A stretch of DNA of 64,000 nt from Gp1-AA133 sp963850425 (GCA_963850425.1 CAWKLF010000001.1:1550001-1614000); one strand, 5' to 3'; shown: positions 45,104 through 54,023, counted from the stretch's first letter. Program-made: numbers and translations. The notes: generated from the letters alone by a model not told the origin.

Positions 45104-47713
45104 TCACACGCGCAGTTCCACGACTGTGGCGCCGCCTCCGCCTTCGTTTTGCGGAGGTTCGGTAACGGACGCGACGTGCGGGTGTTTCTGCAGGAACTGG
45201 CGAAGCGCCTTGCGCAGGATGCCCATCCCGCTGCCATGCACCACGCGAATGCGCGAGAGGCCGGCGAGGAAGGCGCGGTCGACGAATCTCTCAACCTCCG
45301 TAGTGGCTTCATCGACAGTGCGGCCGATCACGTTGATTTCAGTCGGAACATTCGCCTCGGTGTTGCCGAGCGAAACGGAGATCCCACGGGCGCGTGCGGC
45401 CGCGACCGGCGAGTCCGCGGCGCGGGCGATCACCTCGGCGATGTCATCGCGCGCGATCTTCATCTTCATGGCACCGATTTCCACTTCAAAATGATGCTCG
45501 TCGATGCGGCGGGTCACGGTACCGGCGCGTCCGACTGACTTCAACTTCACTGTATCGCCTTGCGAGACGTGCTTGACGAGAGCCGGCTGCGCATGCGGAT
45601 CCCCTTGATCGGCGCCGGTTGCATGGGCGACGACGGCGGAATCGAATTGCTCGCGAAATTCGCGGCGCAGCTTGGCAATGCGGCGATCGGCGTCTTTGGA
45701 TAACTTCTGTGCGGCAGCGCGGTCCTGGATGGCATTGACGGTCTCGCGGGCGTGATACTCGAAATCCTTGAACAAGGCATCCAGTTTCTTCTCCATCTCG
45801 CGGATCTTAAGCTGTTGCTCCTTTTTTCCTTCGGCGGCGAGGCTTGCCTTTTCCTTTTCCAGATCCTGTTGGCGAGCGCGCAGGCGGACCCGCTCGGCTT
45901 CGGCCTCACGCAGTTCGGCGTGCAAGCGATCAAGGAACCTGGCAATGTCCTGCGTCTGCGTCCCGATGCGGCTGCGGGCGGACTCGATGATTTCCGGATT
46001 CAGTCCAAGGCGTTGGGCGATGTTGATGCCCGCCGACGCGCCCGGCACTCCGATCCGCAGTTCGTAGGTGGGCTGCAGAGTAGCCTCATCGAAACCGACG
46101 GCTGCGTTCACCACGCCGGGCGTGTTCACGCCGTACACCTTGAGCGAGGTGTGATGGGTCGAGATAATCGTGATCGAACCGATGCGGCGGAAATGGTCGG
46201 CGATGGCAACGGCGAGTGCGGCACCCTCCTCGGGATCGGTAGCGGAACCGAGTTCGTCAAGCAGGACGAGCGACTGCGGAGTGGCGGTACGCGAGATGAA
46301 ATCGATATTCGTGACGTGCGCGGAGAACGTGGAGAGGTTCTGCTCGATGGATTGATAGTCGCCGATGTCGGCAAGCACGGCATCGAAGATGGGGAACTCG
46401 GCTCGGTCCGCGGGAACAGGGACGCCCGATTGTGCCATCAGCGCGAGCAGGCCGACGGTTTTTAGCGTGACGGTTTTTCCACCGGTGTTGGGGCCGGTGA
46501 TGACGAGTTGGCGGCGGGCGCCTTCCAGTTCAATCGAGATGGGAACGACTTGTACGCCTTTTAATTTCAGATTGCGTTCCAGAATTGGGTGGCGGGCGTT
46601 GTGCAGGATCAGCGCGGGGAGGAGTCGGGCTTCGCCCGACCCGGACGGACGAGGGCGTCCGTCCCCACGTGGTTCTTGCTGCTTCCCTCGTGCTTCTTGC
46701 TGCTCCCCTCGTGGTTCTTGCTGCTCCCCACGTGGTTCTTGCTGCTCTTCACGTGGTTCGTGCTGCTCCCCACGCGTCTCTTGCTCGGGCTCTGCCGCGA
46801 CTGGTGCAGGGCCAGTCAAAGTCACCGGTACGCAGAAGTAGTCTTCGGCGAAGCGGGCTTTTGCGAATTGCAGTTCCAGTTCAGCCAGAGCCTGCAACGC
46901 ACTGCGAATCGCTTCCGCGCTCTCCCCGATGCGGCGCGTCATCTCAAGCAGGATGCGATGAATTTCCGCTTGCTCTTCATCCAGCAACCGGACCAGGTCA
47001 TTGTTCTGCTCAATGGTTTCGATGGGCTCGACAAATACCGTTTGTCCGCTGGAACTGGAACCATGCACAACGCCGGGAACTCTACGTTTCTGCTCGATCT
47101 TCACGGGGATGACGAAGCGCTCGCCGCGAATGGTGACGAGTTCGTCCTGCAGGGTGCCGCCTTCGGCCAGGCGGCGGAGATAGCCACGCAAGGAATCCTG
47201 GATGGTTCGTTTCTGCTTGTCGATCTCGCGGCGGATGCGAGCGAGCTCGGGCGAGGCGCGGTCTTCCAGTGTCCCATCGGGCTGGATCTTGTTGCGGAAC
47301 GCCCGCAGAAATTCGTTGAAGTCGGCGATGCCGGCAGAGATGTGCGGGACGGCTGTCCACTCTTTCATGGCAGCCGGCGGACTCAGCACGATCTCGCGCC
47401 ACTCGGAAGCGCGGTCCACGACCAGAATGAGGTCGCGAATCTCGGTAGTCTCGAGCGCGGCTCCGGCAATGCGGGCCTTATCGAGCGACTCGGTAATGTC
47501 GAGCAAGCCGGAAAATTCGAAGCGCCCACCCACGCGGCGGAATTCACGGATTTCGCTGGTCAGTTGCTGCTGCTGTTCTATCCAGGAGCGATCTTGGGAG
47601 GGCGCCAGCCGTGCAATGCGCTCTCCGCCCAGCGGTGACGACACGTATCCGCGCAGCAGATCGCGGAGTGATTCAAACTCGAGCACGCGCGCGCTGGTAT
47701 GGGCCAGGGACAT
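45104..47713 (-). CDS. mutS2: Endonuclease MutS2
   Basis: MutS2 binds branched DNA and collided ribosomes; it suppresses recombination or rescues ribosomes. The 869-residue protein has the MutS core with Walker A VITGPNTGGKTVTLKTVG (about 403-420), the SSL-type segment LVLLDELGSATDPEEGAAL, a long coiled coil (about 595-690) and a C-terminal Smr nuclease domain with IRVVHGSGMGILRKALR. Before the ATPase domain lies a repeat insert of EQQEPRG heptads (about residues 315-350) encoded by 21-bp tandem repeats. Otherwise the length is near normal (780-800 plus insert). Confidence 0.95.
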   Translation of the reverse strand: MSLAHTSARVLEFESLRDLLRGYVSSPLGGERIARLAPSQDRSWIEQQQQLTSEIREFRRVGGRFEFSGLLDITESLDKARIAGAALETTEIRDLILVVDRASEWREIVLSPPAAMKEWTAVPHISAGIADFNEFLRAFRNKIQPDGTLEDRASPELARIRREIDKQKRTIQDSLRGYLRRLAEGGTLQDELVTIRGERFVIPVKIEQKRRVPGVVHGSSSSGQTVFVEPIETIEQNNDLVRLLDEEQAEIHRILLEMTRRIGESAEAIRSALQALAELELQFAKARFAEDYFCVPVTLTGPAPVAAEPEQETRGEQHEPREEQQEPRGEQQEPRGEQQEARGKQQEPRGDGRPRPSGSGEARLLPALILHNARHPILERNLKLKGVQVVPISIELEGARRQLVITGPNTGGKTVTLKTVGLLALMAQSGVPVPADRAEFPIFDAVLADIGDYQSIEQNLSTFSAHVTNIDFISRTATPQSLVLLDELGSATDPEEGAALAVAIADHFRRIGSITIISTHHTSLKVYGVNTPGVVNAAVGFDEATLQPTYELRIGVPGASAGINIAQRLGLNPEIIESARSRIGTQTQDIARFLDRLHAELREAEAERVRLRARQQDLEKEKASLAAEGKKEQQLKIREMEKKLDALFKDFEYHARETVNAIQDRAAAQKLSKDADRRIAKLRREFREQFDSAVVAHATGADQGDPHAQPALVKHVSQGDTVKLKSVGRAGTVTRRIDEHHFEVEIGAMKMKIARDDIAEVIARAADSPVAAARARGISVSLGNTEANVPTEINVIGRTVDEATTEVERFVDRAFLAGLSRIRVVHGSGMGILRKALRQFLQKHPHVASVTEPPQNEGGGGATVVELRV
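46623..46769. repeat. 21-bp tandem repeats and palindromes inside mutS2
   Basis: Five 21-bp units related to CACGTGGTTCTTGCTGCTCC are arranged head to tail (46665-46769) and encode repeated EQQEPRG on the minus strand. Just before them (46623-46662) are two dyads, GTCGGGCTTCGCCCGAC and GGACG...CGTCC, like intergenic REP hairpins. The reading frame is preserved. Confidence 0.8.
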
Positions 47714-47835
47714 GAGAGCAACCGAATTATGTTACAGGAAGCGGAATGAGCGGGCGGAACGGCCGAAGTCCCTCCCCACAGCTCGGGACAGGCTTTCGCT
47801 TCTCACAAGATGACCAATTTTAGAGCGAGAGAGAA

Positions 47836-49578
47836 TCAACCACCGGCTTCAACCGCGGCAGCAGCCTGGGCCGCAACTGGGAAGCGCAACGTGAAGAGAG
47901 CACCGCCGCCGGGTTTATTGCGGCAACTGATGTGGCCGTTGTGGTCCTGCATAACTCCATACGAGGCGCTCAATCCCAGGCCGGTGCCCTTTCCGACGGG
48001 CTTGGTGGTATAGAAAGGATCGAACACACGGTCGGCATCGGCCATGCCCGGGCCGGAATCGGAAAATTCGACGACGATCTCCGGGCCGATATGACGGGCA
48101 GTCACCAGCAGCGCACCGCCACCCACGTCGTTCAACGCATCGATTGCATTTTCAGTCAGGTGAAGAAATGTCTGCAGCAGCTGGTTGCTGTTACCCCAAA
48201 CGCGCGGCAGGCTCGGCTCGAGGATGGAATCGACACGAATATTCTTGCCGCGAATCTGCACATCGTTCATCTGCAGGGCGCGCTGCACCAGCCCGCCCAC
48301 GTCGATGAGGATCTTCTCCGATGGATTCTGCTGCGAGAAGCTTAGCAAGTCGGCCACCAGGTCGCGCGTGCGCCGCGCCTGTTGCCCTATTTTGTGGGCC
48401 ATGGAGGCCTGCTCGCCCTTGAGGGTCGATTGCGATGCCAGCAGTTCGGAGTATCCCAGGATGGCGGCCAGAGGATTATTGATTTCGTGCGCGGCTCCCG
48501 CGACCAGCTGGCCGAGAGATGCCAATTTTTCTTTCTGCACCAGATGACTCTGCAGGCGCTGCAGGTTCTCGTAACTCTGGCGCGATTCATCGAGCAAACG
48601 GATCAGTTGGCGATCCAGAAGAATTTGCTTCAGAAAGACAAACCCTCCAAGCACGGTGGTGGCTGCCATGGTTGCCAGCAGCCGAAAGTTGCGGAGGTCC
48701 GGCGGCGCGTCCTTCGCCCACAATGCCCAGAGCCCCAGCAATGGCAACGACAGAATGGCGATCATGGCAAGACGCGGCGCGACATTTGTCCAATTGCCTG
48801 CCGGTTTTGTATCGGGTTGCACTGCGAGATCCGCGTGCCGGGCTGAGATGGCTGTCCAGATCAACCAGCCGATGGAAATCAGGAGCAGCAGGTCATAAAG
48901 GCCGCCGCTATAGTACTGGCCGCGGGCGATGGAAGCATTGATGGTTTCGGATCCGAGCGTGTACAGCGCGGCCCCCACGAACAGGTTCCAGTAGAGCTTG
49001 CGCCACGCGCCCTGGGTGGAAGCTGCCACCATTCCCAATATGAAGACCAGAACCAGGTTCTCGAGCAGGTACAGCAGGTCGTAGTTGCGGCTGTAGACCG
49101 GAACATTGAGGTTCACGTACTGGTCGGGAAAGACGATGAACGCATACAGGAAGATCCACCACACCAGCACCGCGAGGAAGTTGATCACATCGAAAACAGT
49201 CTTGCGGTCGCTGCGCGGACGATGCGGAAGCAGCGCCACTGCCGTAATGAATGTGATGATGTGCACAAAAAGGATCACATCGCCGATACACGGTTCGGGC
49301 AAATCTCTCCGCAGAATGATTTCGTAATAAGCCCAGATGGCGCTGTTGATCGTCCAGAGAATGCAGCCCAGGGCGAACAGCATCCAGAAGACTCGCGCCC
49401 GCGGTTGGGTGATGGCATTCCAGCAGAACGCTGCGGAGGCTGCCATCAGCATGAGCATGACCATCACGTCCCCAAAAACGGTGAGGGCGAAGCCATGCGG
49501 CATGAACCACTCGGTGGCGGCCACGGCCAGCATGAGGGCGGCAACGCCCGCGAATCCGGCTTTTTGCGCAGAGGACAT
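47836..49578 (-). CDS. Membrane sensor histidine kinase
   Basis: This 580-residue kinase (ATG 49578; a GTG at 49587 is also possible) has about ten hydrophobic helices in residues 10-310, a short coiled linker, a HisKA dimerisation domain with the phospho-acceptor in AGAAHEINNPLAAILGYSEL, and a HATPase_c domain with HLTENAIDAL (N box), FSDSGPGMADADRVFDPF and GKGTGLGLSASYG. The membrane part resembles 7TM-type sensors of unknown ligand. No response regulator gene is adjacent, so it is an orphan kinase. Confidence 0.92.
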   Translation of the reverse strand: MSSAQKAGFAGVAALMLAVAATEWFMPHGFALTVFGDVMVMLMLMAASAAFCWNAITQPRARVFWMLFALGCILWTINSAIWAYYEIILRRDLPEPCIGDVILFVHIITFITAVALLPHRPRSDRKTVFDVINFLAVLVWWIFLYAFIVFPDQYVNLNVPVYSRNYDLLYLLENLVLVFILGMVAASTQGAWRKLYWNLFVGAALYTLGSETINASIARGQYYSGGLYDLLLLISIGWLIWTAISARHADLAVQPDTKPAGNWTNVAPRLAMIAILSLPLLGLWALWAKDAPPDLRNFRLLATMAATTVLGGFVFLKQILLDRQLIRLLDESRQSYENLQRLQSHLVQKEKLASLGQLVAGAAHEINNPLAAILGYSELLASQSTLKGEQASMAHKIGQQARRTRDLVADLLSFSQQNPSEKILIDVGGLVQRALQMNDVQIRGKNIRVDSILEPSLPRVWGNSNQLLQTFLHLTENAIDALNDVGGGALLVTARHIGPEIVVEFSDSGPGMADADRVFDPFYTTKPVGKGTGLGLSASYGVMQDHNGHISCRNKPGGGALFTLRFPVAAQAAAAVEAGG

Positions 49579-49829
49579 GCGTCCCACTAGTGTATTGGTT
49601 TCGCGTACTTCTTCTATAGATTACAGAGGAGGACACCTGCGTTACGGAAGTGCCTTTTCTGCATTGCCGACCATGCGGCAGCGGCGTTTCCACGCCCCTA
49701 AGTTCCTCGGCTTAAAGCAAATCTAGCGGAATCGATGACCTCAGAGTCGGTGACCGGAGTTACACGGTCAGGTGACCATCCGGATACGCCCCGGTCGTCG
49801 ATTTTGCGGGATGGCTGGGCCCTGCGCTT

Positions 49830-49838
49830 TGCTAAAAT
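49830..49838 (+). promoter_or_regulatory. Extended -10 element right before hemB
   Basis: TGCTAAAAT fits TGnTAnnnT and ends only 6 bp before the hemB ATG, so transcription would start at or next to the start codon. A GAGG lies just before the ATG but would be outside such an mRNA. No -35 is evident. Confidence 0.4.
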
Positions 49839-49844
49839 CGAGGC

Positions 49845-50870
49845 ATGGCGTTTCCCGTGACGCGTCTCCGCCGCCTCCGCAAGAACGAACCGCTGCGGTC
49901 CATGGTTCGTGAGACGCGCCTCAGTCCTGAAAATTTCGTCTACCCATTGTTCGTCTGCCCTGGAACCGGCGTTCGCAAGGAAGTCCGTTCCATGCCCGGA
50001 GTCTTCAATCTCTCGGTCGACGAGGCCGTGAAAGAAGTGCGGGAAGCCCGCTCGCTGGGCGTTTTGTCGGTGATCCTGTTTGGCTTGCCGGAGAAGAAAG
50101 ACGAGGTCGCCACCGGCGCGTGGGCCAACGACGGCATCGTGCAACAGGCAGCGCGCGCCATCAAAAGCGAAGTTCCGGATGCGATCTTGATTGGCGACGT
50201 CTGCCTGTGCGAGTACATGTCACACGGACATTGCGGAATCGTGAAGGCAGCTCCACAGTCGCTGGGTGCGGCCGTGGCTGCACCTCCGGCGGCCACCACC
50301 GAGTATGAGATCGTGAACGACGCGACCCTGGAACTGCTGGCGCGGACCTCGGTTTCGCTGGCGCAGGCCGGCATTGACATCATTGCACCTTCCGACATGA
50401 TGGACGGTCGCGTGGGGGCCATTCGCAAGGGTCTGGATCAGGCAGGTCTTAGCAATACGCCCATCCTTTCTTATGCGGCGAAATTTGCGTCGGGATTTTA
50501 CGGGCCTTTCCGCGAGGCGGCTGATTCTGCACCGGCATTCGGCGATCGCCGCTCCTACCAGATGGATGGCGCCAACATTCGCGAGGCGATGCGCGAGATT
50601 GAACTGGACCTCGAAGAAGGCGCCGACATGATCATGGTGAAGCCCGCCATGCCTTACCTCGACGTGATCGCAGCCGCCCGCGAACGATTCGATGTGCCCT
50701 TGGCCGCCTACCAGGTGTCGGGCGAATACGCGATGATCGAAGCCGCCGCGCGCAACAATTGGATTGATCGCGAGCGCGTCATGATGGAGTCGCTGGTTTC
50801 GATACGCCGTGCGGGCGCGAGCATTATTCTGACCTACTTCGCGAAGGACGCGGCCCGGTTGTTGGGATAG
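49845..50870 (+). CDS. hemB: Delta-aminolevulinic acid dehydratase (porphobilinogen synthase)
   Basis: HemB condenses two 5-aminolevulinate molecules to porphobilinogen in heme and corrin synthesis. The 341-residue protein has the zinc-type metal site DVCLCEYMSHGHCG (three cysteines), the two active-site lysines in ILSYAAKFASGFYGPFR and MVKPAMPYL, and the YQVSGEYAMI segment. Length is normal. It is divergent from the histidine kinase gene (about 265 bp apart) and not clustered with other heme genes. Confidence 0.97.
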   Translation: MAFPVTRLRRLRKNEPLRSMVRETRLSPENFVYPLFVCPGTGVRKEVRSMPGVFNLSVDEAVKEVREARSLGVLSVILFGLPEKKDEVATGAWANDGIVQQAARAIKSEVPDAILIGDVCLCEYMSHGHCGIVKAAPQSLGAAVAAPPAATTEYEIVNDATLELLARTSVSLAQAGIDIIAPSDMMDGRVGAIRKGLDQAGLSNTPILSYAAKFASGFYGPFREAADSAPAFGDRRSYQMDGANIREAMREIELDLEEGADMIMVKPAMPYLDVIAAARERFDVPLAAYQVSGEYAMIEAAARNNWIDRERVMMESLVSIRRAGASIILTYFAKDAARLLG

Positions 50871-51174
50871 GGCTCTATTGTTTGGGCGTCTGTCTGGCCC
50901 AGGTTAGCGGCCAAAGAGCGGCCGCGAACCTAGGGCACCGTCGGTATTGTTGATTTCAGACGCCGCAGAACGAGCGCCGACCCGCAGTCAATCGCTGCGT
51001 TCCGCAAAAACCGTTCTCACCAACAGAGGCACAGAGTCACAGAGGAAGGCACAGGAAAGGCGATGACGCCTATCATCATCCGCCTTGAATGCAATTGCTA
51101 CAATTGAGAAATCTGCAATTTGTGGTTGCTGAGAGCCACGAGTTTGAACCAAATTACCCGGAACAAAATTACAA
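50871..51174. other. Intergenic region between hemB and lipB
   Basis: This 304-bp spacer contains the second copy of the hairpin repeat (50897-50939) and a CACAGAG/CAGAGGCACAGAG word repeat (about 51021-51045). No gene is visible. Confidence 0.5.
50897..50939. repeat. Hairpin repeat CCCAGGTTAGCG, copy 2
   Basis: CCCAGGTTAGCGGCC pairs with GGCCGCGAACCTAGG. Compared with copy 1 (41717-41760) the inner stem has changed T-A to G-C on both arms, a compensatory change. Confidence 0.75.
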
Positions 51175-52020
51175 ATGATCGCGGTTCTCCAACTCGGCAC
51201 CATCGACTACGCTACCGGTCTCGGACTCCAGCAGAAGTTGGTCGATCTACGCAAAGAAGGACGCATCAGCGACGTGCTGTTGCTGCTCGAGCACAGCCCG
51301 GTCATCACGCTCGGGCGCAACGCAAAGCGGGCGAACGTGGTCGCAAGCGACGCCGCGCTCTTCCAGCGCGGCGTAGAACTTTTCGACTGCGATCGGGGCG
51401 GCGATGTTACGTTTCACGGACCGGGCCAGCTGGTGGGCTATCCGATCTTCGATCTGCGCGGGTTTCCCGCGCACAGTGCACACCGCAAGACGCTGGGTGC
51501 CATCGAATACGTGCGGCGCCTGGAAGAGGTTTTGATTCGCACGTGCGCCGATTTCAGAATTCCCGCGGAACGCGTCAAGGGGCTAACGGGAGCATGGACT
51601 TTATCCGATACAGAGGTTGACGGTGGGGCGACGAGCGTGTCCGCCCGCAGGGAAGGGGAGAATGATCCCAGTATTAAGGAGCAAGCCAAGATCGCTGCGA
51701 TTGGCGTTCACATCTCTCGCGGCGTGACCTCGCACGGTTTCGCTCTCAATGTAAACACGGATCTCAGCTTCTTCGACCTGATCGTTCCGTGTGGAATCAC
51801 CGACAGGGCGGTGACCTCGATGCAGAACGAGCTGGGACAGGAAGTCGCATTCCAGGACGTCGCGCATTCCGTCGCCCGCAACTTTGGAAGCGTCTTTGGC
51901 AGCCAGGTATTGTGGCTGCAGACACTGGACGCGTTGCTCGCCCAACCCGCTGACCTTCCCGCGCGGCCCCCGGAAGAACTTCGCAAGTTGCATAAAGAAG
52001 ATGACATTCACTGGGCGTGA
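51175..52020 (+). CDS. lipB: Lipoyl(octanoyl) transferase LipB
   Basis: LipB moves octanoyl groups from ACP to lipoyl domains of 2-oxoacid dehydrogenases. The 281-residue protein has FDCDRGGDVTFHGPGQLVGY, the catalytic lysine region AKIAAIGVHISRGVTSHGFA and the acyl-accepting cysteine in LIVPCGITDRAVTS. An extra ~22-residue segment (VDGGATSVSARREGENDPSI) interrupts the normally short loop after GAW. It directly precedes pdhA (59 bp between stop and start), consistent with lipoylation of the pyruvate dehydrogenase E2. Confidence 0.95.
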   Translation: MIAVLQLGTIDYATGLGLQQKLVDLRKEGRISDVLLLLEHSPVITLGRNAKRANVVASDAALFQRGVELFDCDRGGDVTFHGPGQLVGYPIFDLRGFPAHSAHRKTLGAIEYVRRLEEVLIRTCADFRIPAERVKGLTGAWTLSDTEVDGGATSVSARREGENDPSIKEQAKIAAIGVHISRGVTSHGFALNVNTDLSFFDLIVPCGITDRAVTSMQNELGQEVAFQDVAHSVARNFGSVFGSQVLWLQTLDALLAQPADLPARPPEELRKLHKEDDIHWA

Positions 52021-52079
52021 CGGCTTGGTCAAAGGCAGGCAAACGGTTTAGCATTTTCGCGGTCACCCATCCGACGGTT

Positions 52080-53369
52080 ATGGCTAAGAAGACGAAGTCC
52101 AAAGCATCGCGCTCCCCATTGAACCACAAGCGCCCTGTCCTCCCTGCAAAGGCGCCGGACTCGTCCCAGCGAACCTACACGATAGTGGACTACCGCCTCG
52201 AGAAACCGCGCTTTGCACTCACGCAGGTGCGGGACGGCGACGCGGTGCGTTACGAAGTCTCTGGAACACTGAACGCTCCCGTCCCGCCGATCCGCGATTC
52301 GAAATATCTCACCAGGCAGCAGGCGGTCGAGATCTATCGCTGGATGCTGCTCAATCGCAAGATGGAAACGGCCCTGGAAAATCTTTACAAGCAAGGCAAG
52401 GTTGTGGGTGGCGTGTACTTCGGGTTCGGGCAGGAAGCATGCTCCTGTGCATCGGCGTACGCGCTGAAGCCAGACGAATGGCTAGGCCCGATGATCCGCA
52501 ACCAGGGATCGCTGCTGGTGCGCGGATTTTCTCCGCGCGACATCATGATGCAGTACATGGCGAAGGCGGGCTCGCCTACCCAAGGCCGCGACGCGTCGTC
52601 ACATTTCGGGGACATCGAGAGTCGAAACGTGGTTGCCCCGATCTCAACCCTCGGGGACCTGATCCCGGTGCTCGCAGGAATCGCGCTGGGGGCGCGCTTG
52701 CAAGGGAAGAACATCGCCGTGATGACCTACATCGGCGATGGCGGCCAGTCCACCGGCGTCACCTACGAAGGCCTGAACTTCGCCGCTGTGCAGGATCTCG
52801 GGCTGGTGCTGTTCGTCGAGAACAATCTGTGGGGATACTCAACTCCCGCTGACATGCAGTTCCGCGTCAAAGACCTCGCCGAGCGCGCGATTGCTTATGG
52901 AATTCCCGGTGTGATCGTTGACGGCACCGACCCGTGCCAGGTCTACGACGCAGCCCACGAAGCTTGCGAGCGCGCGCGGAGAGGCGAAGGCCCCACCCTG
53001 ATCGAAGCCAAAATGATGCGCATGAAAGGCCACGCCATTCATGACGCCGCGGAGTATGTTCCCAAGCCGCTCTTCGAATACTGGAGGAAGCGAGACCCGA
53101 TTGCGCGGTTTGAGAACTATCTAGTGAATATCAAGAAGTGGCTGACCCGAGCCGAGCACGAGAAGTTGCTCGCCCAAGTAGACGCGCAACTCGAAGCCGA
53201 TCGCGACTTCGCCGTAGCTTCACCCATGCCAGAACCGGAAAGCGCCGTTGGACGCCCTTATTGCGACCCGGAATGCCACCAGATCATGCCGAAGTACGCA
53301 GCACCGAAAGCCAGAGCAAGCAAGCCCGCAGCGCTGAAGAGGGCCGAAGGCGCGGTGCATTTGAAGTAG
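52080..53369 (+). CDS. pdhA: Pyruvate (2-oxoacid) dehydrogenase E1 component, alpha subunit
   Basis: This 429-residue protein is the thiamine-diphosphate-binding alpha subunit of an alpha2-beta2 E1. The TPP motif GDGGQSTGVTYEGLNF...ENN is present, with GFGQEACSC in the N-terminal half and the phosphorylation-loop region RMKGHAIHDAAEYVP. The last ~25 residues are a Lys/Ala-rich tail. I chose ATG 52080; an in-frame GTG at 52017 would overlap lipB by 4 bp and add 21 residues. No pdhB or E2 gene follows, so the complex is split between loci. Confidence 0.9.
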   Translation: MAKKTKSKASRSPLNHKRPVLPAKAPDSSQRTYTIVDYRLEKPRFALTQVRDGDAVRYEVSGTLNAPVPPIRDSKYLTRQQAVEIYRWMLLNRKMETALENLYKQGKVVGGVYFGFGQEACSCASAYALKPDEWLGPMIRNQGSLLVRGFSPRDIMMQYMAKAGSPTQGRDASSHFGDIESRNVVAPISTLGDLIPVLAGIALGARLQGKNIAVMTYIGDGGQSTGVTYEGLNFAAVQDLGLVLFVENNLWGYSTPADMQFRVKDLAERAIAYGIPGVIVDGTDPCQVYDAAHEACERARRGEGPTLIEAKMMRMKGHAIHDAAEYVPKPLFEYWRKRDPIARFENYLVNIKKWLTRAEHEKLLAQVDAQLEADRDFAVASPMPEPESAVGRPYCDPECHQIMPKYAAPKARASKPAALKRAEGAVHLK

Positions 53370-53402
53370 ATCTTTTGCCAGCGGCCAGTTTCGCCCTCCG
53401 CA

Positions 53403-53455
53403 AACGCAAGGTCCCTCCACTCCGTTCGGCTACGCCTCACTCCGGTCGGGATGAC
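53403..53455 (-). repeat. Dispersed GTCATCCCGAGCGAAG repeat, copy C (inverted, long form)
   Basis: Read on the minus strand, this 53-bp copy matches copy B at 24861-24913, with GTCATCCCGACCGGAGTGAG at one end and GGAGGGACCTTGCGTT at the other. It lies 33 bp after the pdhA stop. Confidence 0.7.
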
Positions 53456-53588
53456 AGAGCTTAGGGGAATTTTGCAGGGGTTGAACCCTTGGATGTCAAG
53501 CAGAGCTACACGCCATTGGTTGCCACAAACCTGTGACGATCGTCACCGTGTCTTCGCTATCCACTCTCTATAAATCTCCGAAAGCCTT

Positions 53589-53630
53589 GTCATCCCGAGC
53601 GAAATGCGTAGTCGAGGGACCTTGTGTTTT
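53589..53630 (+). repeat. Dispersed repeat, copy D, upstream flank of GIY-YIG gene
   Basis: This copy reads GTCATCCCGAGCGAAATGCG followed by TAGTCGAGGGACCTTGTGTTTT. It ends 14 bp before the GIY-YIG start and is inverted relative to copy E at 53940-53977. Confidence 0.75.
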
Positions 53631-53644
53631 CTGGAGGTGAGCAC

Positions 53645-53980
53645 GTGTATCGAGAGCGTCACTATTACGTCTACATCATGCAGAGCGCATCCCGCAGGGC
53701 TCTCTACATCGGGATGACAAACAATCTTCACAAGCGCGTCTGGCAACATAAGAACCACATGTTCGAAGGCTTCACCGACGATTACAACGCGGTTCGCCTG
53801 GTGTACTGGGAAAGCTTCGACGACGTGCGCAACGCGATCGATCGCGAGAAAAAGCTGAAGAACTGGCGCCGCGAGAAAAAGCTTTGGTTGATTGCCAGAT
53901 TCAATCCCGGCTGGAAGGGCCTCGCCGTCGAGTGGTATCAAACGCAAGGTCCCTCGACTTCGCTCGGGATGACAAAGTAG
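53645..53980 (+). CDS. GIY-YIG nuclease domain protein (UPF0213/COG2827-like)
   Basis: This 111-residue protein is one GIY-YIG domain: YYVYIMQSASRRALYIGMTN (GIY and YIG strands), then LHKRVWQHKN, a conserved Glu in VYWESFDDVRNAIDREKKLK, and a basic WRREKKLWLI segment. Such small nucleases nick DNA; the cellular role is unknown. The GTG start at 53645 has GGAGG 8 bp upstream. The last residues, TQGPSTSLGMTK, are encoded by an inverted copy of the repeat that also lies just upstream, so gene and repeats form one unit. Confidence 0.85.
   Translation: MYRERHYYVYIMQSASRRALYIGMTNNLHKRVWQHKNHMFEGFTDDYNAVRLVYWESFDDVRNAIDREKKLKNWRREKKLWLIARFNPGWKGLAVEWYQTQGPSTSLGMTK
53940..53977 (-). repeat. Dispersed repeat, copy E, encoding the GIY-YIG C-terminus
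   Basis: AAACGCAAGGTCCCTCGACT then TCGCTCGGGATGACAAAG is the inverted counterpart of copy D. It supplies the last ~12 codons of the GIY-YIG gene. Confidence 0.75.
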
Positions 53981-54023
53981 TGGGGGCCGAGGCCTTTCCG
54001 CCATCCTCCAATACTGCCGCCGT

